A DNA stretch of 54,333 nt from positions 224,478 to 278,810 of the forward strand of contig KI547170.1 of NCBI GenBank assembly GCA_000497835.1. The letters are read 5' to 3'. The translations under genes were made by a program, and so were the position numbers. This document shows positions 39,025 to 50,851 of this stretch, piece by piece. Numbering within the stretch: position 1 is the first letter of the stretch; every line of letters begins with the position of its first letter. Under the pieces are notes generated by a model. The model was not told the origin of the DNA and made no database searches. It saw nothing but the letters and a program-made list of their open reading frames with translations. The DNA is from a gamma proteobacterium L18 (lineage in GTDB: Bacteria; Pseudomonadota; Gammaproteobacteria; Pseudomonadales; Pseudomonadaceae).

Positions 39025-39090
39025 CTGCATCGCGGCCGAGGCCGGCTCCTACCACGTACGGTGTAGGAGCCGACTTTAGTCGCGATGCAG
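39025..39090. repeat. imperfect inverted repeat of the GGAGCCG type
   Basis: CTGCATCGCGGC...GGCTCCTAC and GTAGGAGCC...CGCGATGCAG with several mismatches; related to the perfect copy at 32014-32072. Located between the DUF1090 and ligB genes. Confidence 0.8.
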
Positions 39091-39116
39091 ACGACGCCAT
39101 TTCAAGACAGCCGCTG

Positions 39117-40820
<1,704 letters not shown>

Positions 40821-40874
40821 CTAGGAAAGCTTTGCTACCGGCGCCCGGCGGTCTGGTAACCGGGTGCTACCGAC

Positions 40875-41111
40875 TCAGCGGTTGGCCGGTACGTCGTGGC
40901 TGGCCTGGGCACGGTGCGGCTGGGCCTTGCGTACGGGAGCCTTGTGCTGTGGCACGGCGCGTTTTTTAACCACTACCTTGTGTTGCGGGGCTTTGTGCAC
41001 TTGCACGTGGGCGTTGTGGTTGTCCGGGCTGTCGGTCATGGGTGCAGCCTGGGCGGTGATGGCGAACAGGCCCAGCAGGGCGGCGGCAGGAGCTAACAGC
41101 GAAATACGCAT
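40875..41111 (-). CDS. small secreted His/Lys-rich hypothetical protein
   Basis: 78 residues. Signal peptide MRISLLAPAAALLGLFAITAQA, then a mature part of about 55 residues rich in His, Lys, Val and Gln with a repeated HKAP/QHK pattern (VHKAPQHKVVVKKR, VPQHKAPVRK). GAGG precedes ATG 41111; an in-frame start 15 bases upstream is weaker. No recognised family. The composition suggests metal or polyanion binding, but that is a guess. Confidence 0.65.
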   Translation of the reverse strand: MRISLLAPAAALLGLFAITAQAAPMTDSPDNHNAHVQVHKAPQHKVVVKKRAVPQHKAPVRKAQPHRAQASHDVPANR

Positions 41112-41172
41112 CGGAACCTCAAACAAATGAAATGAACACTGCCCGTGACAAGGGCAGGCATAAGAGCAAAAA

Positions 41173-41206
41173 AGCCCCGGCCAGTTTCCTGGCCGGGGCT
41201 TTTTAT
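41173..41206 (-). terminator. terminator downstream of metK
   Basis: Stem AGCCCCGGCCA / TGGCCGGGGCT (41173-41183 with 41190-41200), 6-base loop, A-run on the left that gives a T-run on the minus strand, and TTTT on the right. Works for metK, probably in both directions. Confidence 0.9.
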
Positions 41207-41221
41207 TGGGTATCGGTCTTG

Positions 41222-42412
41222 TTACAGGCCGGCAGCAGCGCGCAGCGCGTCAGCGCGGTCGGTGCGTTCCCAGGTGAAAGTGGTGAAAGTGTCGTCACCC
41301 ACGGTCACTTGCTGAGGGGTACGGCCGAAGTGGCCGTAGGCCGCGGTGGCCTGGTACATCGGGTGCAGCAGGTCGAGCATGGTGGTGATCGCGTACGGAC
41401 GCAGGTCGAAGTGCTCGCGGACCAGGTTGATGATCTTGTCATCGCTGATCTTGCCGGTGCCGAAGGTGTTGATCGAGATCGAAGTAGGCTGGGCCACGCC
41501 GATGGCGTAGGACACCTGGATCTCGCAACGGTCGGCCAGGCCGGCGGCAACGATGTTCTTGGCCACGTAGCGACCGGCGTAGGCGGCCGAGCGGTCAACC
41601 TTGGATGGGTCCTTGCCGGAGAACGCGCCACCGCCGTGACGGGCCATGCCGCCGTAGCTGTCGACGATGATCTTGCGGCCGGTCAGGCCGCAGTCGCCCA
41701 CCGGGCCACCGATGATGAAGTTGCCGGTCGGGTTGATGTGGAACTGGGTGCCCTTGTGCAGCAGTTCGGCCGGGATCACCTTCTTGACGATCTCTTCCAT
41801 CACGCCTTCACGCAGGTTGGCGTAGGAAACGTCCGGGTTGTGCTGGGTCGACAGCACGATGGCGTCGATACCCACTACCTTGCCGCCTTCGTAGCGGCAG
41901 GTGACCTGGGACTTGGCGTCCGGGCGCAGCCAAGGCAGCAGGCCCGACTTGCGGGCTTCGGCCTGGCGCTCCACCAGACGGTGCGAGAAGCAGATCGGTG
42001 CAGGCATCAGCACGTCGGTTTCGTTGCTGGCGTAGCCGAACATCAGGCCCTGGTCGCCGGCGCCCTGGTCTTCAGGCTTGCTGCGGTCAACGCCCTGGGC
42101 GATGTCCACGGACTGCTTGCCGATGATGTTCATCACCGCGCAGGTGGCACCGTCGAAGCCGACGTCGGAGCTGTTGTAGCCGATGTCGATGATCACCTTG
42201 CGGACGATGTCTTCCAGGTCGACCCAAGCCGAAGTGGTGACTTCGCCGGCGATGATGGCCACGCCGGTTTTCACCAGGGTTTCGCACGCCACGCGGGCGA
42301 ACTTGTCTTGGGTGATGATGGCGTCAAGCACCGCATCAGAAATCTGGTCGGCGATTTTATCCGGGTGCCCTTCAGATACGGACTCGGAGGTGAAAAGGGA
42401 GTATTCGCTCAT
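41222..42412 (-). CDS. metK: S-adenosylmethionine synthase
   Basis: 396 residues. [20 protein letters not shown] at the N-terminus (ATP site His), [12 protein letters not shown], and the phosphate loop [19 protein letters not shown] are all intact. Makes SAM from methionine and ATP. It lies 18 bases downstream of the sahR-like gene on the same strand and is probably cotranscribed with it. Confidence 0.97.
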   Translation of the reverse strand: MSEYSLFTSESVSEGHPDKIADQISDAVLDAIITQDKFARVACETLVKTGVAIIAGEVTTSAWVDLEDIVRKVIIDIGYNSSDVGFDGATCAVMNIIGKQSVDIAQGVDRSKPEDQGAGDQGLMFGYASNETDVLMPAPICFSHRLVERQAEARKSGLLPWLRPDAKSQVTCRYEGGKVVGIDAIVLSTQHNPDVSYANLREGVMEEIVKKVIPAELLHKGTQFHINPTGNFIIGGPVGDCGLTGRKIIVDSYGGMARHGGGAFSGKDPSKVDRSAAYAGRYVAKNIVAAGLADRCEIQVSYAIGVAQPTSISINTFGTGKISDDKIINLVREHFDLRPYAITTMLDLLHPMYQATAAYGHFGRTPQQVTVGDDTFTTFTWERTDRADALRAAAGL

Positions 42413-42430
42413 CTCGACGGTTTCCTAAAT

Positions 42431-43426
42431 TTACCGATGGTGAGTGTCGCCAGCCGGTCGCTGAAAATGGCGGACCTGAATCTGGAAACCATTACGTAAG
42501 CCTACATAGAGGCTTTCCCCGGGAACCAGTCCCGCAGCAGTAGCCCAAAAGGCCAGATCTTCCTGTTCGAAACCCAGCCAGAGATCACCGCATGCCTCTC
42601 TGGCCCAGCTCTGGTTGTGGCTGCACAACTCGGTCACCAGCAGGCTGCCGCCGGGTGCGACCCGTGCGGCAAGCTGCTTGAGCGCGGCGGCTGGTTCGGT
42701 GAAGTGGTGCAGCACCATGTTCAGCACCACGCAGTGGGCCTGTACATCGATGTCGCCCAAGGCATCGGCCAGTTGCAACCGGACATTGTCCAGTTGTTCG
42801 CGCTGGCAGAGCTGGCGAGCCAGCTCAAGCATTTCGGCGCTGTTGTCCAGCGCGGTGACCTGGGCAAAGCGTCGGGCCAGGTCGGGCAGGAACGCACCGT
42901 CCCCCGGGCCGATCTCCAGGGCGCTGGCCTGCTCATCGAAACTGAGCTTGTCCAGCAGCGCCAGGACGCTGTCGCGGTATTGCGCCAGGCCGGCGATCAG
43001 GTCCTGCTGCGCGCGGAATTTTTCTTCCATGCGCGAGAAAAAGTGTTCGCTGGCCGCGGCCCGCTGGCCCTGCACCAGGGCCATGCGCGCCTCGGCATCG
43101 GCGGGCAGGTCGAGGCTATCGACCTCGTCGAGCAGGGCGGCATGCAGGCGCCCGCCCAGCACGGCGGTGTCGGCCAGGGCGCGGCGGTAGAAAATGGCAT
43201 TGCCTTCGCGGCGGGTGGCCACCAGGTTGGCCTGGGCCAGCACCTTGAGGTGGTGGCTCATGCCGGACTGGCCGATGGCGAAGATCTGCGCCAGTTCCAG
43301 CACGCCGAACGAGTCGTTGGCCAGTGCGCGCAATACATTGAGCCGCAGCGGGTCGCCGCCGGCCTTGCACAGGGCGGCAAGCTCGTCGCTGAATTCGTGG
43401 CGGATTGCGGGCGCGGGTAGATTCAT
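42431..43426 (-). CDS. sahR: ArsR-type regulator fused to a methyltransferase-like domain (SahR)
   Basis: 331 residues. N-terminal ArsR winged helix (about 15-90; recognition helix in GQSGMSHHLKVLAQ), a linker, then a class I methyltransferase fold (motif I LEIGPGDGAFLP at about 170-181; ALDNSAEML; VVLNMVLHHF). This architecture and the location before metK match SahR, a regulator described in Proteobacteria that uses the methyltransferase fold to bind S-adenosylhomocysteine and controls methionine-cycle genes. No enzyme activity is needed for that role. A perfect palindrome lies 41 bases upstream. Confidence 0.8.
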   Translation of the reverse strand: MNLPAPAIRHEFSDELAALCKAGGDPLRLNVLRALANDSFGVLELAQIFAIGQSGMSHHLKVLAQANLVATRREGNAIFYRRALADTAVLGGRLHAALLDEVDSLDLPADAEARMALVQGQRAAASEHFFSRMEEKFRAQQDLIAGLAQYRDSVLALLDKLSFDEQASALEIGPGDGAFLPDLARRFAQVTALDNSAEMLELARQLCQREQLDNVRLQLADALGDIDVQAHCVVLNMVLHHFTEPAAALKQLAARVAPGGSLLVTELCSHNQSWAREACGDLWLGFEQEDLAFWATAAGLVPGESLYVGLRNGFQIQVRHFQRPAGDTHHR

Positions 43427-43467
43427 AGGTTCGGCAGTCTAGTCAGCGAAATCGCCCCCCGCAATAG

Positions 43468-43491
43468 CAATATCAAAAAGTTTTGATATTG
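43468..43491. promoter_or_regulatory. perfect palindromic operator upstream of sahR-metK
   Basis: CAATATCAAAA and its exact complement round a 2-base AG spacer, 11-base arms. It lies 41 bases upstream of the sahR start and about 195 bases before tkt. AT-rich against a GC-rich background. ArsR-family operators have this form, and the ATATCAA half-site resembles what I recall for SahR. Autoregulation of sahR-metK is inferred. Confidence 0.7.
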
Positions 43492-43685
43492 GTCGATGGA
43501 TGGAATCCACGCCCCTCAACCGTGGTCCACTGCCTGTATACGTTGCAGGCTGATCGACATTTACTGCCCGCAGGCAGCAAAAACGCTGCGCAATTGACTA
43601 TCTGTCATTGCCCGCAGGCGTGGCGTGGGGGAAAATGCCGGTCTTTTCCGAACCGTACTTTTTTCAAAAGCCCAGGAGATAAGCG

Positions 43686-45683
43686 ATGCCCAGCCGTCGT
43701 GAGCGTGCCAACGCCATTCGTGCCCTCAGCATGGATGCCGTGCAAAAAGCCAACAGCGGCCATCCCGGTGCCCCGATGGGCATGGCGGATATCGCCGAAG
43801 TGCTTTGGCGTGACTTCTTGAAGCACAACCCGACCAATCCGTCGTTCGCCAACCGCGACCGTTTCGTGATGTCCAATGGTCACGGTTCGATGCTGGTCTA
43901 CTCGCTGCTGCACCTGACCGGTTACGACCTGTCGATCGACGACCTGAAGAACTTCCGCCAGTTGCACAGCCGCACCCCAGGCCACCCGGAATATGGCTAC
44001 ACCCCGGGCGTTGAAACCACCACCGGCCCATTGGGCCAGGGCCTGGCCAACGCCGTGGGCTTCGCCATCGCCGAAAAGACCTTGGCGGCGCAGTTCAACC
44101 GCCCAGGCCACAACATCGTCGACCATAACACCTACGTTTTCCTGGGTGATGGCTGCATGATGGAAGGCATTTCCCACGAAGTCGCTTCCCTGGCCGGTAC
44201 CCTGGACCTGGGCAAGCTGATCGCCTTCTACGACGACAACGGCATTTCCATCGACGGCGAAGTCGAAGGCTGGTTCACCGACGACACGCCAAAGCGTTTC
44301 GAAGCCTACAACTGGCAGGTGATCCGCAACGTCGACGGTCATGACGCCGACGAGATCAAGACCGCCATCGAGACCGCGCGCAAAAGCGAGCGTCCGACCC
44401 TGATCTGCTGCAAGACCACCATCGGTTTCGGCTCGCCGAACAAGCAAGGCAAGGAAGAGTCCCACGGCGCGCCACTGGGTGCCGAGGAAATCGCCCTGAC
44501 CCGCGCTGCGCTGAAGTGGAACCACGGTCCTTTCGAAATCCCGGCCGACATCTACGCCGAATGGGACGCCAAGGAAGCCGGTCGCGCCCTGGAAGCCGAC
44601 TGGGATCAGCGTTTCGCCGCCTACTCGGCTGCGCACCCTGAGCTGGCCAACGAGTTCATCCGCCGCATGGCCGGTGAGCTGCCAGCCGACTTCGCGGAAA
44701 AGGCCGATGCCTGGATCGCCGACGTCGTGGCCAAGGGCGAAACCATCGCCAGCCGCAAGGCCAGCCAGAACGCCCTGAATGCCTACGGTCCACTGTTGCC
44801 TGAACTGCTGGGCGGCTCGGCTGACCTGGCCGGTTCCAACCTGACCTTCTGGAAAGGTAGCAAGAGCGTCAGCGCCGAAGCGCCAGGTGGCAACTACCTG
44901 CACTACGGCGTGCGCGAGTTCGGCATGGGCGCCATCATGAACGGTATCGCCCTGCACGGCGGTTTCGTGCCATACGGCGCTACCTTCCTGATCTTCATGG
45001 AATACGCCCGCAACGCCGTGCGCATGTCCTCGCTGATGAAGAAGCGCGTGCTGTACGTGTTCACCCACGACTCCATCGGCCTGGGCGAAGACGGCCCGAC
45101 TCACCAGCCGATCGAGCAACTGGCCAGCCTGCGCTGCACGCCGAACCTGGACACCTGGCGCCCAGCCGACGCCGTTGAATCGGCGGTGGCCTGGAAGTAC
45201 GCCATCCAGCGCAACGATGGTCCTTCGGCGCTGATCTTCTCGCGTCAGAACCTGCAGAACCAGCCGCGCGACGCCGCGCAACTGGCTGACATCGCTCGCG
45301 GTGGCTACATCCTCAAGGACTGCGCCGGCGAGCCGGAACTGATCCTGATCGCCACCGGTTCCGAGGTTGACCTGGCCGTGAAGGCCCAGGCCAAGCTGAC
45401 CGAGCAGGGCCGCAAGGTTCGCGTGGTGTCGATGCCATGCACCAGCGTGTTCGAAGCCCAGGACGCCAGCTACAAGCAGGCCGTACTGCCGCTGGAAGTC
45501 AGTGCGCGTATCGCCATCGAGGCCGCGCACGCCGACTACTGGTACAAGTACGTGGGCCTGGAAGGCCGCGTCATCGGCATGACCACCTTCGGCGAGTCGG
45601 CCCCTGCGGCTGCCCTGTTCGAAGAGTTCGGCTTCACCGTCGACAACATCGTCGGTACTGCCGAAGAACTGCTGGAAGACTGA
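43686..45683 (+). CDS. tktA: transketolase
   Basis: 665 residues. Transfers two-carbon units between sugar phosphates with thiamine diphosphate. [12 protein letters not shown] near the N-terminus, ThDP motif [19 protein letters not shown] ending in [19 protein letters not shown] in the pyrimidine domain, and C-terminal [22 protein letters not shown] precedes ATG 43686. First gene of a central-carbon cluster running to fba. Confidence 0.97.
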   Translation: MPSRRERANAIRALSMDAVQKANSGHPGAPMGMADIAEVLWRDFLKHNPTNPSFANRDRFVMSNGHGSMLVYSLLHLTGYDLSIDDLKNFRQLHSRTPGHPEYGYTPGVETTTGPLGQGLANAVGFAIAEKTLAAQFNRPGHNIVDHNTYVFLGDGCMMEGISHEVASLAGTLDLGKLIAFYDDNGISIDGEVEGWFTDDTPKRFEAYNWQVIRNVDGHDADEIKTAIETARKSERPTLICCKTTIGFGSPNKQGKEESHGAPLGAEEIALTRAALKWNHGPFEIPADIYAEWDAKEAGRALEADWDQRFAAYSAAHPELANEFIRRMAGELPADFAEKADAWIADVVAKGETIASRKASQNALNAYGPLLPELLGGSADLAGSNLTFWKGSKSVSAEAPGGNYLHYGVREFGMGAIMNGIALHGGFVPYGATFLIFMEYARNAVRMSSLMKKRVLYVFTHDSIGLGEDGPTHQPIEQLASLRCTPNLDTWRPADAVESAVAWKYAIQRNDGPSALIFSRQNLQNQPRDAAQLADIARGGYILKDCAGEPELILIATGSEVDLAVKAQAKLTEQGRKVRVVSMPCTSVFEAQDASYKQAVLPLEVSARIAIEAAHADYWYKYVGLEGRVIGMTTFGESAPAAALFEEFGFTVDNIVGTAEELLED

Positions 45684-45730
45684 TACAAGGCCTGCCCTGC
45701 GGGGCAGGCATTGCAATCAGCGGGTTTGCC

Positions 45731-45820
45731 TGTGGGAGCGGGCTCTGCCCGCGAATCAGCCGCCGCGGTCCGTCATGACCTGCGGCGGTGTATGATTCGC
45801 GGGCAGAGCCCGCTCCCACA
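45731..45820. repeat. REPIN (inverted REP doublet)
   Basis: TGTGGGAGCGGGCTCTGCCC and its exact inverted copy, with inner arms GCCGCCGC / GCGGCGG that also pair. Lies between tktA and epd and would put a strong hairpin in a shared transcript. Confidence 0.9.
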
Positions 45821-45857
45821 GGAGCATTATTGGCCACAAGGTTTCAGTGAGCACCTC

Positions 45858-46916
45858 ATGCCCCAGCCACGCCCCTATAAAGTTGCACTCAATGGCTACG
45901 GCCGTATCGGTCGTTGCGTCATGCGTGCGTTGTACGAGCGCGGCGCCGAAGCGGGCTTCGAGGTGGTCGCCATCAACGATCTGGCCGACATGGCCAGCCT
46001 GGAATACCTGACACGCTTCGACTCCACCCACGGCCGTTTCCCCGGCCAGGTGCGCAGCGAAGGCGACTGTCTGATGATCAATGGCGACTGCGTGAAAGTA
46101 CTGCGCAGCGCTACCCCCGAGGGTATCGACTGGGCGGCGCTTGACGTCGACCTGGTATTAGAGTGCTCCGGGGCTTGGCATACCCGTGCCGACGGCCAGC
46201 GTTTTCTCGACGCCGGCGCCCCACGGGTGCTGTTCTCCCAGCCTATGGCCAGCGAGACCGATGTCGACGCCACTGTGGTGTTCGGCATCAACCAGGAGGT
46301 ATTGACCGGTACCGAACGCCTGGTGTCCAACGCTTCATGCACCACCAACTGCAGCGTGCCGTTGCTGCGGTTGCTGGATGAGGCCCTGGGCCTGGAGTAC
46401 ATCTCGATCACCACGATCCATTCGGCCATGAATGACCAGCCGGTGATCGATGCCTACCATGCCGAAGACCTGCGCCGCACCCGCTCTGCCTTCCAGTCGA
46501 TCATCCCGGTGTCCACCGGGCTGGCGCGCGGAATCGAGCGGCTGCTGCCGGAACTCGGTGGCCGAATCCAGGCCAAAGCAGTGCGCGTGCCGACAGTGAA
46601 CGTGTCTTGCCTGGACATCACCCTGCAAGTGAGCCGTGACACCGACGCCGCGGAGGTCAATCGCATCCTCCACGACGCCGCGTTGAGCGGCCCGCTCAAG
46701 GGCTTGGTGGCTTACACCGAACTGCCCCACGCCAGCTGTGATTTCAATCATGACCCGCATTCGGCCATCGTCGATGCCAGCCAGACCCGTGTATCAGGCC
46801 CGCGCCTGGTCAACATCCTGGCCTGGTTCGACAACGAATGGGGCTTTGCCAATCGGATGCTCGACGTCGCGGAGCACTTTCTGTACGTCGTCAACCAACA
46901 ATTAAAACAGGCTTGA
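45858..46916 (+). CDS. epd: erythrose-4-phosphate dehydrogenase
   Basis: 352-residue GAPDH-family enzyme. NAD-binding NGYGRIGRCVMRALYE, catalytic Cys in SNASCTTNC, TTIHSAMNDQPVIDAY, RSAFQSIIPVSTG, and NEWGFANRMLD. The Epd-type substitutions (STG for TTG, the AMNDQP loop) favour erythrose-4-phosphate dehydrogenase of PLP synthesis over true GAPDH. ATG 45858. 12 bases before pgk. Confidence 0.92.
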   Translation: MPQPRPYKVALNGYGRIGRCVMRALYERGAEAGFEVVAINDLADMASLEYLTRFDSTHGRFPGQVRSEGDCLMINGDCVKVLRSATPEGIDWAALDVDLVLECSGAWHTRADGQRFLDAGAPRVLFSQPMASETDVDATVVFGINQEVLTGTERLVSNASCTTNCSVPLLRLLDEALGLEYISITTIHSAMNDQPVIDAYHAEDLRRTRSAFQSIIPVSTGLARGIERLLPELGGRIQAKAVRVPTVNVSCLDITLQVSRDTDAAEVNRILHDAALSGPLKGLVAYTELPHASCDFNHDPHSAIVDASQTRVSGPRLVNILAWFDNEWGFANRMLDVAEHFLYVVNQQLKQA

Positions 46917-46928
46917 AGGACTGAACAC

Positions 46929-48092
46929 ATGACAGTGTTGAAGATGACCGATCTCGATCTGCAGGGTAAGCGCGTGCTGATCCGTGAAGATCTCAACGTG
47001 CCCGTGAAGGACGGTGTGGTCACCAGCGACGCGCGTATCCTGGCCTCGCTGCCGACCATCAAGCTGGCGCTGGAAAAAGGCGCGGCGGTGATGGTCTGCT
47101 CGCACCTGGGCCGTCCCACCGAAGGCGAGTTCTCGGCCGAGAACAGCCTGAAGCCTGTGGCCGACTACCTGAGCAAGGCCCTGGGCCGCGACGTGCCATT
47201 GGTGGCTGACTACCTGGGCGGCGTCGACGTCAAGGCCGGCGACCTGGTGCTGTTCGAGAACGTGCGCTTCAACAAGGGCGAGAAAAAGAACGCCGACGAG
47301 CTGGCGCAGCAATACGCCGCCCTGTGCGATGTGTTCGTCATGGACGCCTTCGGCACTGCCCACCGCGCCGAGGGTTCCACCCACGGCGTGGCCAAGTTCG
47401 CCAAGGTGGCCGCTGCGGGCCCACTGCTGGCTGCCGAACTGGATGCGCTGGGCAAGGCCCTGGGTGCCCCGGCCAAGCCGATGGCCGCCATCGTCGCCGG
47501 TTCCAAGGTGTCGACCAAGCTGGACGTGCTGAACAGCCTGAGCCAGGTCTGCGACCAGCTGATCGTGGGTGGCGGCATCGCCAACACTTTCCTGGCTGCC
47601 GCCGGCCACAAGGTGGGCAAGTCGCTGTACGAGCCTGACCTGCTGGACACCGCCCGTGCCATCGCCGCCAAGGTCAGCGTGCCGCTGCCGGTGGACGTGG
47701 TCGTGGCCAAGCAATTCGCCGAAACCGCCGAAGCCACCGTCAAGCTGATCGCTGATGTGGCCGATGACGACATGATCCTGGACATCGGCCCGCAGACCGC
47801 CGAGCAGTTCGCCCAGTTGCTGAAATCGTCGAAGACCATCCTGTGGAACGGCCCGGTGGGCGTGTTCGAATTCGATCAGTTCGGCAACGGCACCAAGGTG
47901 CTGGCCAAGGCCATCGCCGAAAGCCCGGCGTTCTCCATCGCCGGTGGCGGTGACACCCTGGCGGCCATCGACAAGTATGGTGTGTCCAAGGACATCTCCT
48001 ACATCTCCACGGGCGGCGGTGCTTTCCTCGAATTCGTCGAAGGCAAGGTGCTGCCAGCGGTCGAGATGCTGGAGCAACGGGCCAAGGCCTGA
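46929..48092 (+). CDS. pgk: phosphoglycerate kinase
   Basis: 387 residues. [42 protein letters not shown], the [11 protein letters not shown] segment and the C-terminal [17 protein letters not shown] nucleotide-binding part are all complete. Acts in glycolysis and gluconeogenesis. Placed between epd and two small lipoprotein genes. Confidence 0.97.
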   Translation: MTVLKMTDLDLQGKRVLIREDLNVPVKDGVVTSDARILASLPTIKLALEKGAAVMVCSHLGRPTEGEFSAENSLKPVADYLSKALGRDVPLVADYLGGVDVKAGDLVLFENVRFNKGEKKNADELAQQYAALCDVFVMDAFGTAHRAEGSTHGVAKFAKVAAAGPLLAAELDALGKALGAPAKPMAAIVAGSKVSTKLDVLNSLSQVCDQLIVGGGIANTFLAAAGHKVGKSLYEPDLLDTARAIAAKVSVPLPVDVVVAKQFAETAEATVKLIADVADDDMILDIGPQTAEQFAQLLKSSKTILWNGPVGVFEFDQFGNGTKVLAKAIAESPAFSIAGGGDTLAAIDKYGVSKDISYISTGGGAFLEFVEGKVLPAVEMLEQRAKA

Positions 48093-48125
48093 TACTTCAT
48101 GCGCGAATGGAAACGGAGCGTCCAG

Positions 48126-48344
48126 ATGACCAAGGCATTGCCGCTGTTGCTGTTGGCGGCCGTATTGAGCGGTTGCGCCAGCAAGCCGGCCCCGGCCGCG
48201 CCCGAGCGGGTACCCGGCAAGGGTGGCTGCTACCAGGCCGACTGGCAGGCCGAGACGGCGCCGGTCATCAACAAGCGCCTGGGCCCGGATGGCCTGGAAA
48301 AGTACGACCCTGAAACCCAGGCCCAGGGGCAAGGTTGCCCCTGA
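48126..48344 (+). CDS. small lipoprotein of unknown function
   Basis: 72 residues. Signal MTKALPLLLLAAVLSGC with lipobox LSGC (Cys17), followed by a Pro/Ala-rich spacer and a short domain with two more Cys (GGCYQADW, GQGCP). No family recognised. Located 33 bases after pgk in the same direction, so probably cotranscribed. Confidence 0.75.
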   Translation: MTKALPLLLLAAVLSGCASKPAPAAPERVPGKGGCYQADWQAETAPVINKRLGPDGLEKYDPETQAQGQGCP

Positions 48345-48440
48345 TTCGGCCGTAGGTCGGAACAACTGAGGGGCTTTCCAGTCCCATGGACTTGAGCGAC
48401 GGCCCGTGGGCCGCCGCCATGCTGCAATCGAGGAAGTACG

Positions 48441-48764
48441 ATGAAAGGCTTTTTGGCCCTGATGGCGTTTGCAGTGCTGGGCGGATGCGCCATGTTCGAC
48501 AAGGCCCCGGCGCCCGCTGAATGGACCCACTGGACCTGCGACAGCCAGGCAAGCGTCGACTGGCGCTACCTGGACGCCGACAAGACCAGCGTGGACGTGA
48601 AGCTGGGGGGCAGCGATCAGGTGTATCACCTGAAAGCCGAGCCGGGTGCGTCGGGCGAGCTGTACAGCGATGGTGTCCTGGCGTTCCACAGTAAAGGTAA
48701 CGAAGGCCTGGTTTACTGGGTCGCGACCAACGATTTGATTGGCCGGGCCTGCAAGGCCCAGTGA
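48441..48764 (+). CDS. MliC family lysozyme inhibitor-like lipoprotein
   Basis: 107 residues. Lipobox LGGC at about residue 16, then a small beta-barrel with WTCDSQASVDWRYLD and a final Cys (GRACKAQ) that can pair with the first, as in MliC/PliC inhibitors of c-type lysozyme. GAGGAAG precedes ATG 48441. Lies between pgk and fba. Confidence 0.85.
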   Translation: MKGFLALMAFAVLGGCAMFDKAPAPAEWTHWTCDSQASVDWRYLDADKTSVDVKLGGSDQVYHLKAEPGASGELYSDGVLAFHSKGNEGLVYWVATNDLIGRACKAQ

Positions 48765-48867
48765 TGCAGCGGGTCGGGCCGTGGCCCGATCTACACTACT
48801 TGAATAGCAGCCGCCGCTTAGGCAGGCTTGCACGATTAACGACCCTCGACCGGGAGATAAACACAAG

Positions 48868-49932
48868 ATGGCACTCATTAGCATGCGCCAGATGCTGGAC
48901 CACGCCGCTGAATTCGGCTACGGCGTTCCAGCTTTCAACGTCAACAACCTTGAGCAGATGCGCGCCATCATGGAAGCCGCTGACAAGACTGACTCCCCGG
49001 TAATCGTCCAGGCGTCCGCTGGCGCCCGTAAATACGCCGGTGCGCCGTTCCTGCGCCACCTGATCCTGGCCGCCATCGAAGAATTCCCGCACATCCCGGT
49101 GTGCATGCACCAGGACCACGGCACCAGCCCTGACGTGTGCCAGCGCTCGATCCAGCTGGGCTTCAGCTCGGTCATGATGGACGGCTCGCTGGGCGAAGAC
49201 GGCAAGACCCCTACCGACTACGACTACAACGTGCGCGTCACCCAGCAGACCGTGGCCATGGCTCACGCCTGTGGTGTGTCGGTAGAAGGCGAGCTGGGCT
49301 GCCTGGGCTCCCTGGAAACCGGCATGGCCGGTGAAGAAGACGGCATCGGCGCCGAAGGCGTGCTGGACCACAGCCAGATGCTGACCGACCCCGAGGAAGC
49401 GGCTGACTTCGTCAAGCGCACCCAGGTCGACGCCCTGGCCATTGCCATCGGCACCAGCCACGGCGCCTACAAGTTCACCAAGCCGCCTACCGGCGACGTG
49501 CTGGCCATCGACCGCATCAAGGAAATCCACAAGCGCATCCCCAACACCCACCTGGTGATGCACGGTTCTTCCTCGGTACCGCAAGAGTGGCTGGCGATCA
49601 TCAACCAGTACGGCGGCGACATCAAGGAGACCTACGGCGTGCCGGTTGAAGAAATCGTCGAAGGCATCAAGCACGGCGTGCGCAAGGTCAACATCGACAC
49701 CGACCTGCGTCTGGCGTCCACCGGTGCCATGCGTCGCCTGATGGCCACCAACCCGAGCGAATTCGACCCGCGCAAATTCTTCGGTGAAACCGTGAAGGCC
49801 ATGCGCGACGTGTGCATCGCCCGCTACGAAGCCTTCGGCACCGCCGGCAACGCTTCGAAGATCAAGCCGATCTCCCTGGAAGCGATGTTCCAGCGTTACG
49901 CCAAGGGCGAGCTGGCCGCCAAGGTCAACTAA
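48868..49932 (+). CDS. fba: class II fructose-1,6-bisphosphate aldolase (Calvin-cycle subtype)
   Basis: 354 residues. [17 protein letters not shown], the zinc ligands in [49 protein letters not shown], and [31 protein letters not shown] precedes ATG 48868. Reversible cleavage of FBP; in pseudomonads mostly gluconeogenic. Ends the tkt-to-fba cluster and is followed by a terminator. Confidence 0.97.
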   Translation: MALISMRQMLDHAAEFGYGVPAFNVNNLEQMRAIMEAADKTDSPVIVQASAGARKYAGAPFLRHLILAAIEEFPHIPVCMHQDHGTSPDVCQRSIQLGFSSVMMDGSLGEDGKTPTDYDYNVRVTQQTVAMAHACGVSVEGELGCLGSLETGMAGEEDGIGAEGVLDHSQMLTDPEEAADFVKRTQVDALAIAIGTSHGAYKFTKPPTGDVLAIDRIKEIHKRIPNTHLVMHGSSSVPQEWLAIINQYGGDIKETYGVPVEEIVEGIKHGVRKVNIDTDLRLASTGAMRRLMATNPSEFDPRKFFGETVKAMRDVCIARYEAFGTAGNASKIKPISLEAMFQRYAKGELAAKVN

Positions 49933-49950
49933 GCTTCACGCGTCAACAAG

Positions 49951-49976
49951 AACCCCGCCCAGTGCGGGGTTTTTTG
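49951..49976 (+). terminator. rho-independent terminator after fba
   Basis: Stem AACCCCGC / GCGGGGTT with a CCAGT loop (49951-49971) followed by a run of T. Confidence 0.92.
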
Positions 49977-50007
49977 TGGGCGCCTGCTTGCGACGATATC
50001 CTGCAAG

Positions 50008-50151
50008 GGCCTCTCGCGAGCAAGCTTTGCTCCCACAGTGTTGACCCAACCAGCGGTGCAAGGCCCTGCAATGTGGGGGCTGACTTGCCTCCACAGTGCA
50101 TGCCTCAAGCGAGTTGTACACTGTGGGAGCAAAGCTTGCTCGCGAGGGGCC
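50008..50151. repeat. inverted REP pair with an inner REP fragment
   Basis: Perfect 28-base outer arms (50013-50040 and 50119-50146; core GCGAGCAAGCTTTGCTCCCA), the same family as the outer arms at 15874-16097. Between them 50072-50098 holds a diverged hairpin TGTGGGGGCTGACTTGCCTC. Lies between the fba terminator and the alginate lyase gene end. Confidence 0.9.
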
Positions 50152-50180
50152 GGCACAGACTGCCTGCCGTCGGGGTGAAT

Positions 50181-50851
50181 TCAGCTGGACGTATGCGCTA
50201 TCGCCAACTTGTAGAACGTCACCGTCCCGCCCTCATTGACGTCGCCCGTATTGTCCTGCGTATACACCCCCGCTTGAAATACAGCTGCGAGGCCTTCCAG
50301 GTACCGCTGATCTGGTCAACCCAGGTGTAGCCCGCCGCGTCCACGCTCAGGGCGCCACCAGGGCTGAGGTGGATCAGGTAATTGAACTGCTTGCCCAGCG
50401 GCACTCCGGTAGCCACCTGAATCACCGTGGGTTCGTCATCGTCCAGGTGGTAGCGCACCTTGGCGACGATGTTGCCGGTCTGGGTCTTGGTCTTGTACTG
50501 GTATTCCACCTTCAGCAGCGGCTGGTTGCTGCCGTACACGTGGATCTGGCCAATCACCACCTTGCCCGAGGACGGCACCTGATCGACGACCAGCGTGGCG
50601 CGCAGGGTGTTGTCCGCGTCCGGGTACAGCCAATTGCGCACAGAACCGTCGGAATTCGCCTCGCGCAGCTCGCAGCGTGGGTAGATGGCGCTTTCAGTGG
50701 TGGTCCCGGTCACCGGGGCCCAGAAGAACAGGGTGCCGGTGTCGGAGTGAAAGTACTGGTTCTTGAAGCCTGACACCAACGTGGGCGTGCTGATGGTTTC
50801 GGCGGGCGTGCCTACAGGGACGCTGAGCATCCAGGTTGATAGATCTATCAT
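50181..50851 (-). pseudogene. PL7 family alginate lyase, frameshifted near the C-terminus
   Basis: Polysaccharide lyase family 7 domain without signal peptide: MIDLSTWMLSVPVG at ATG 50851 (GGAAGG 7 bases upstream), YPRCELREAN (RxELRE motif), VVIGQIHVYG (QIH motif), then SQLYFK. After Lys193 the family expects A-G-V-Y-T-Q and a final strand. These are encoded, but one base to the side: adding one G between 50272 and 50273 restores 30 more residues (ending KLAIAHTSS) and a stop at 50181, total 223. As written the frame runs into YFKRGCIRRT and stops at 50219. The lost motif lines the active site, so the product is probably inactive unless this is a sequencing error. Confidence 0.85.

Noticed and set aside
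46902..48884. Minus-strand open frame of 660 codons across pgk and the lipoprotein genes
   Set aside because: Shadow of real plus-strand genes; no motif and no ribosome binding site.
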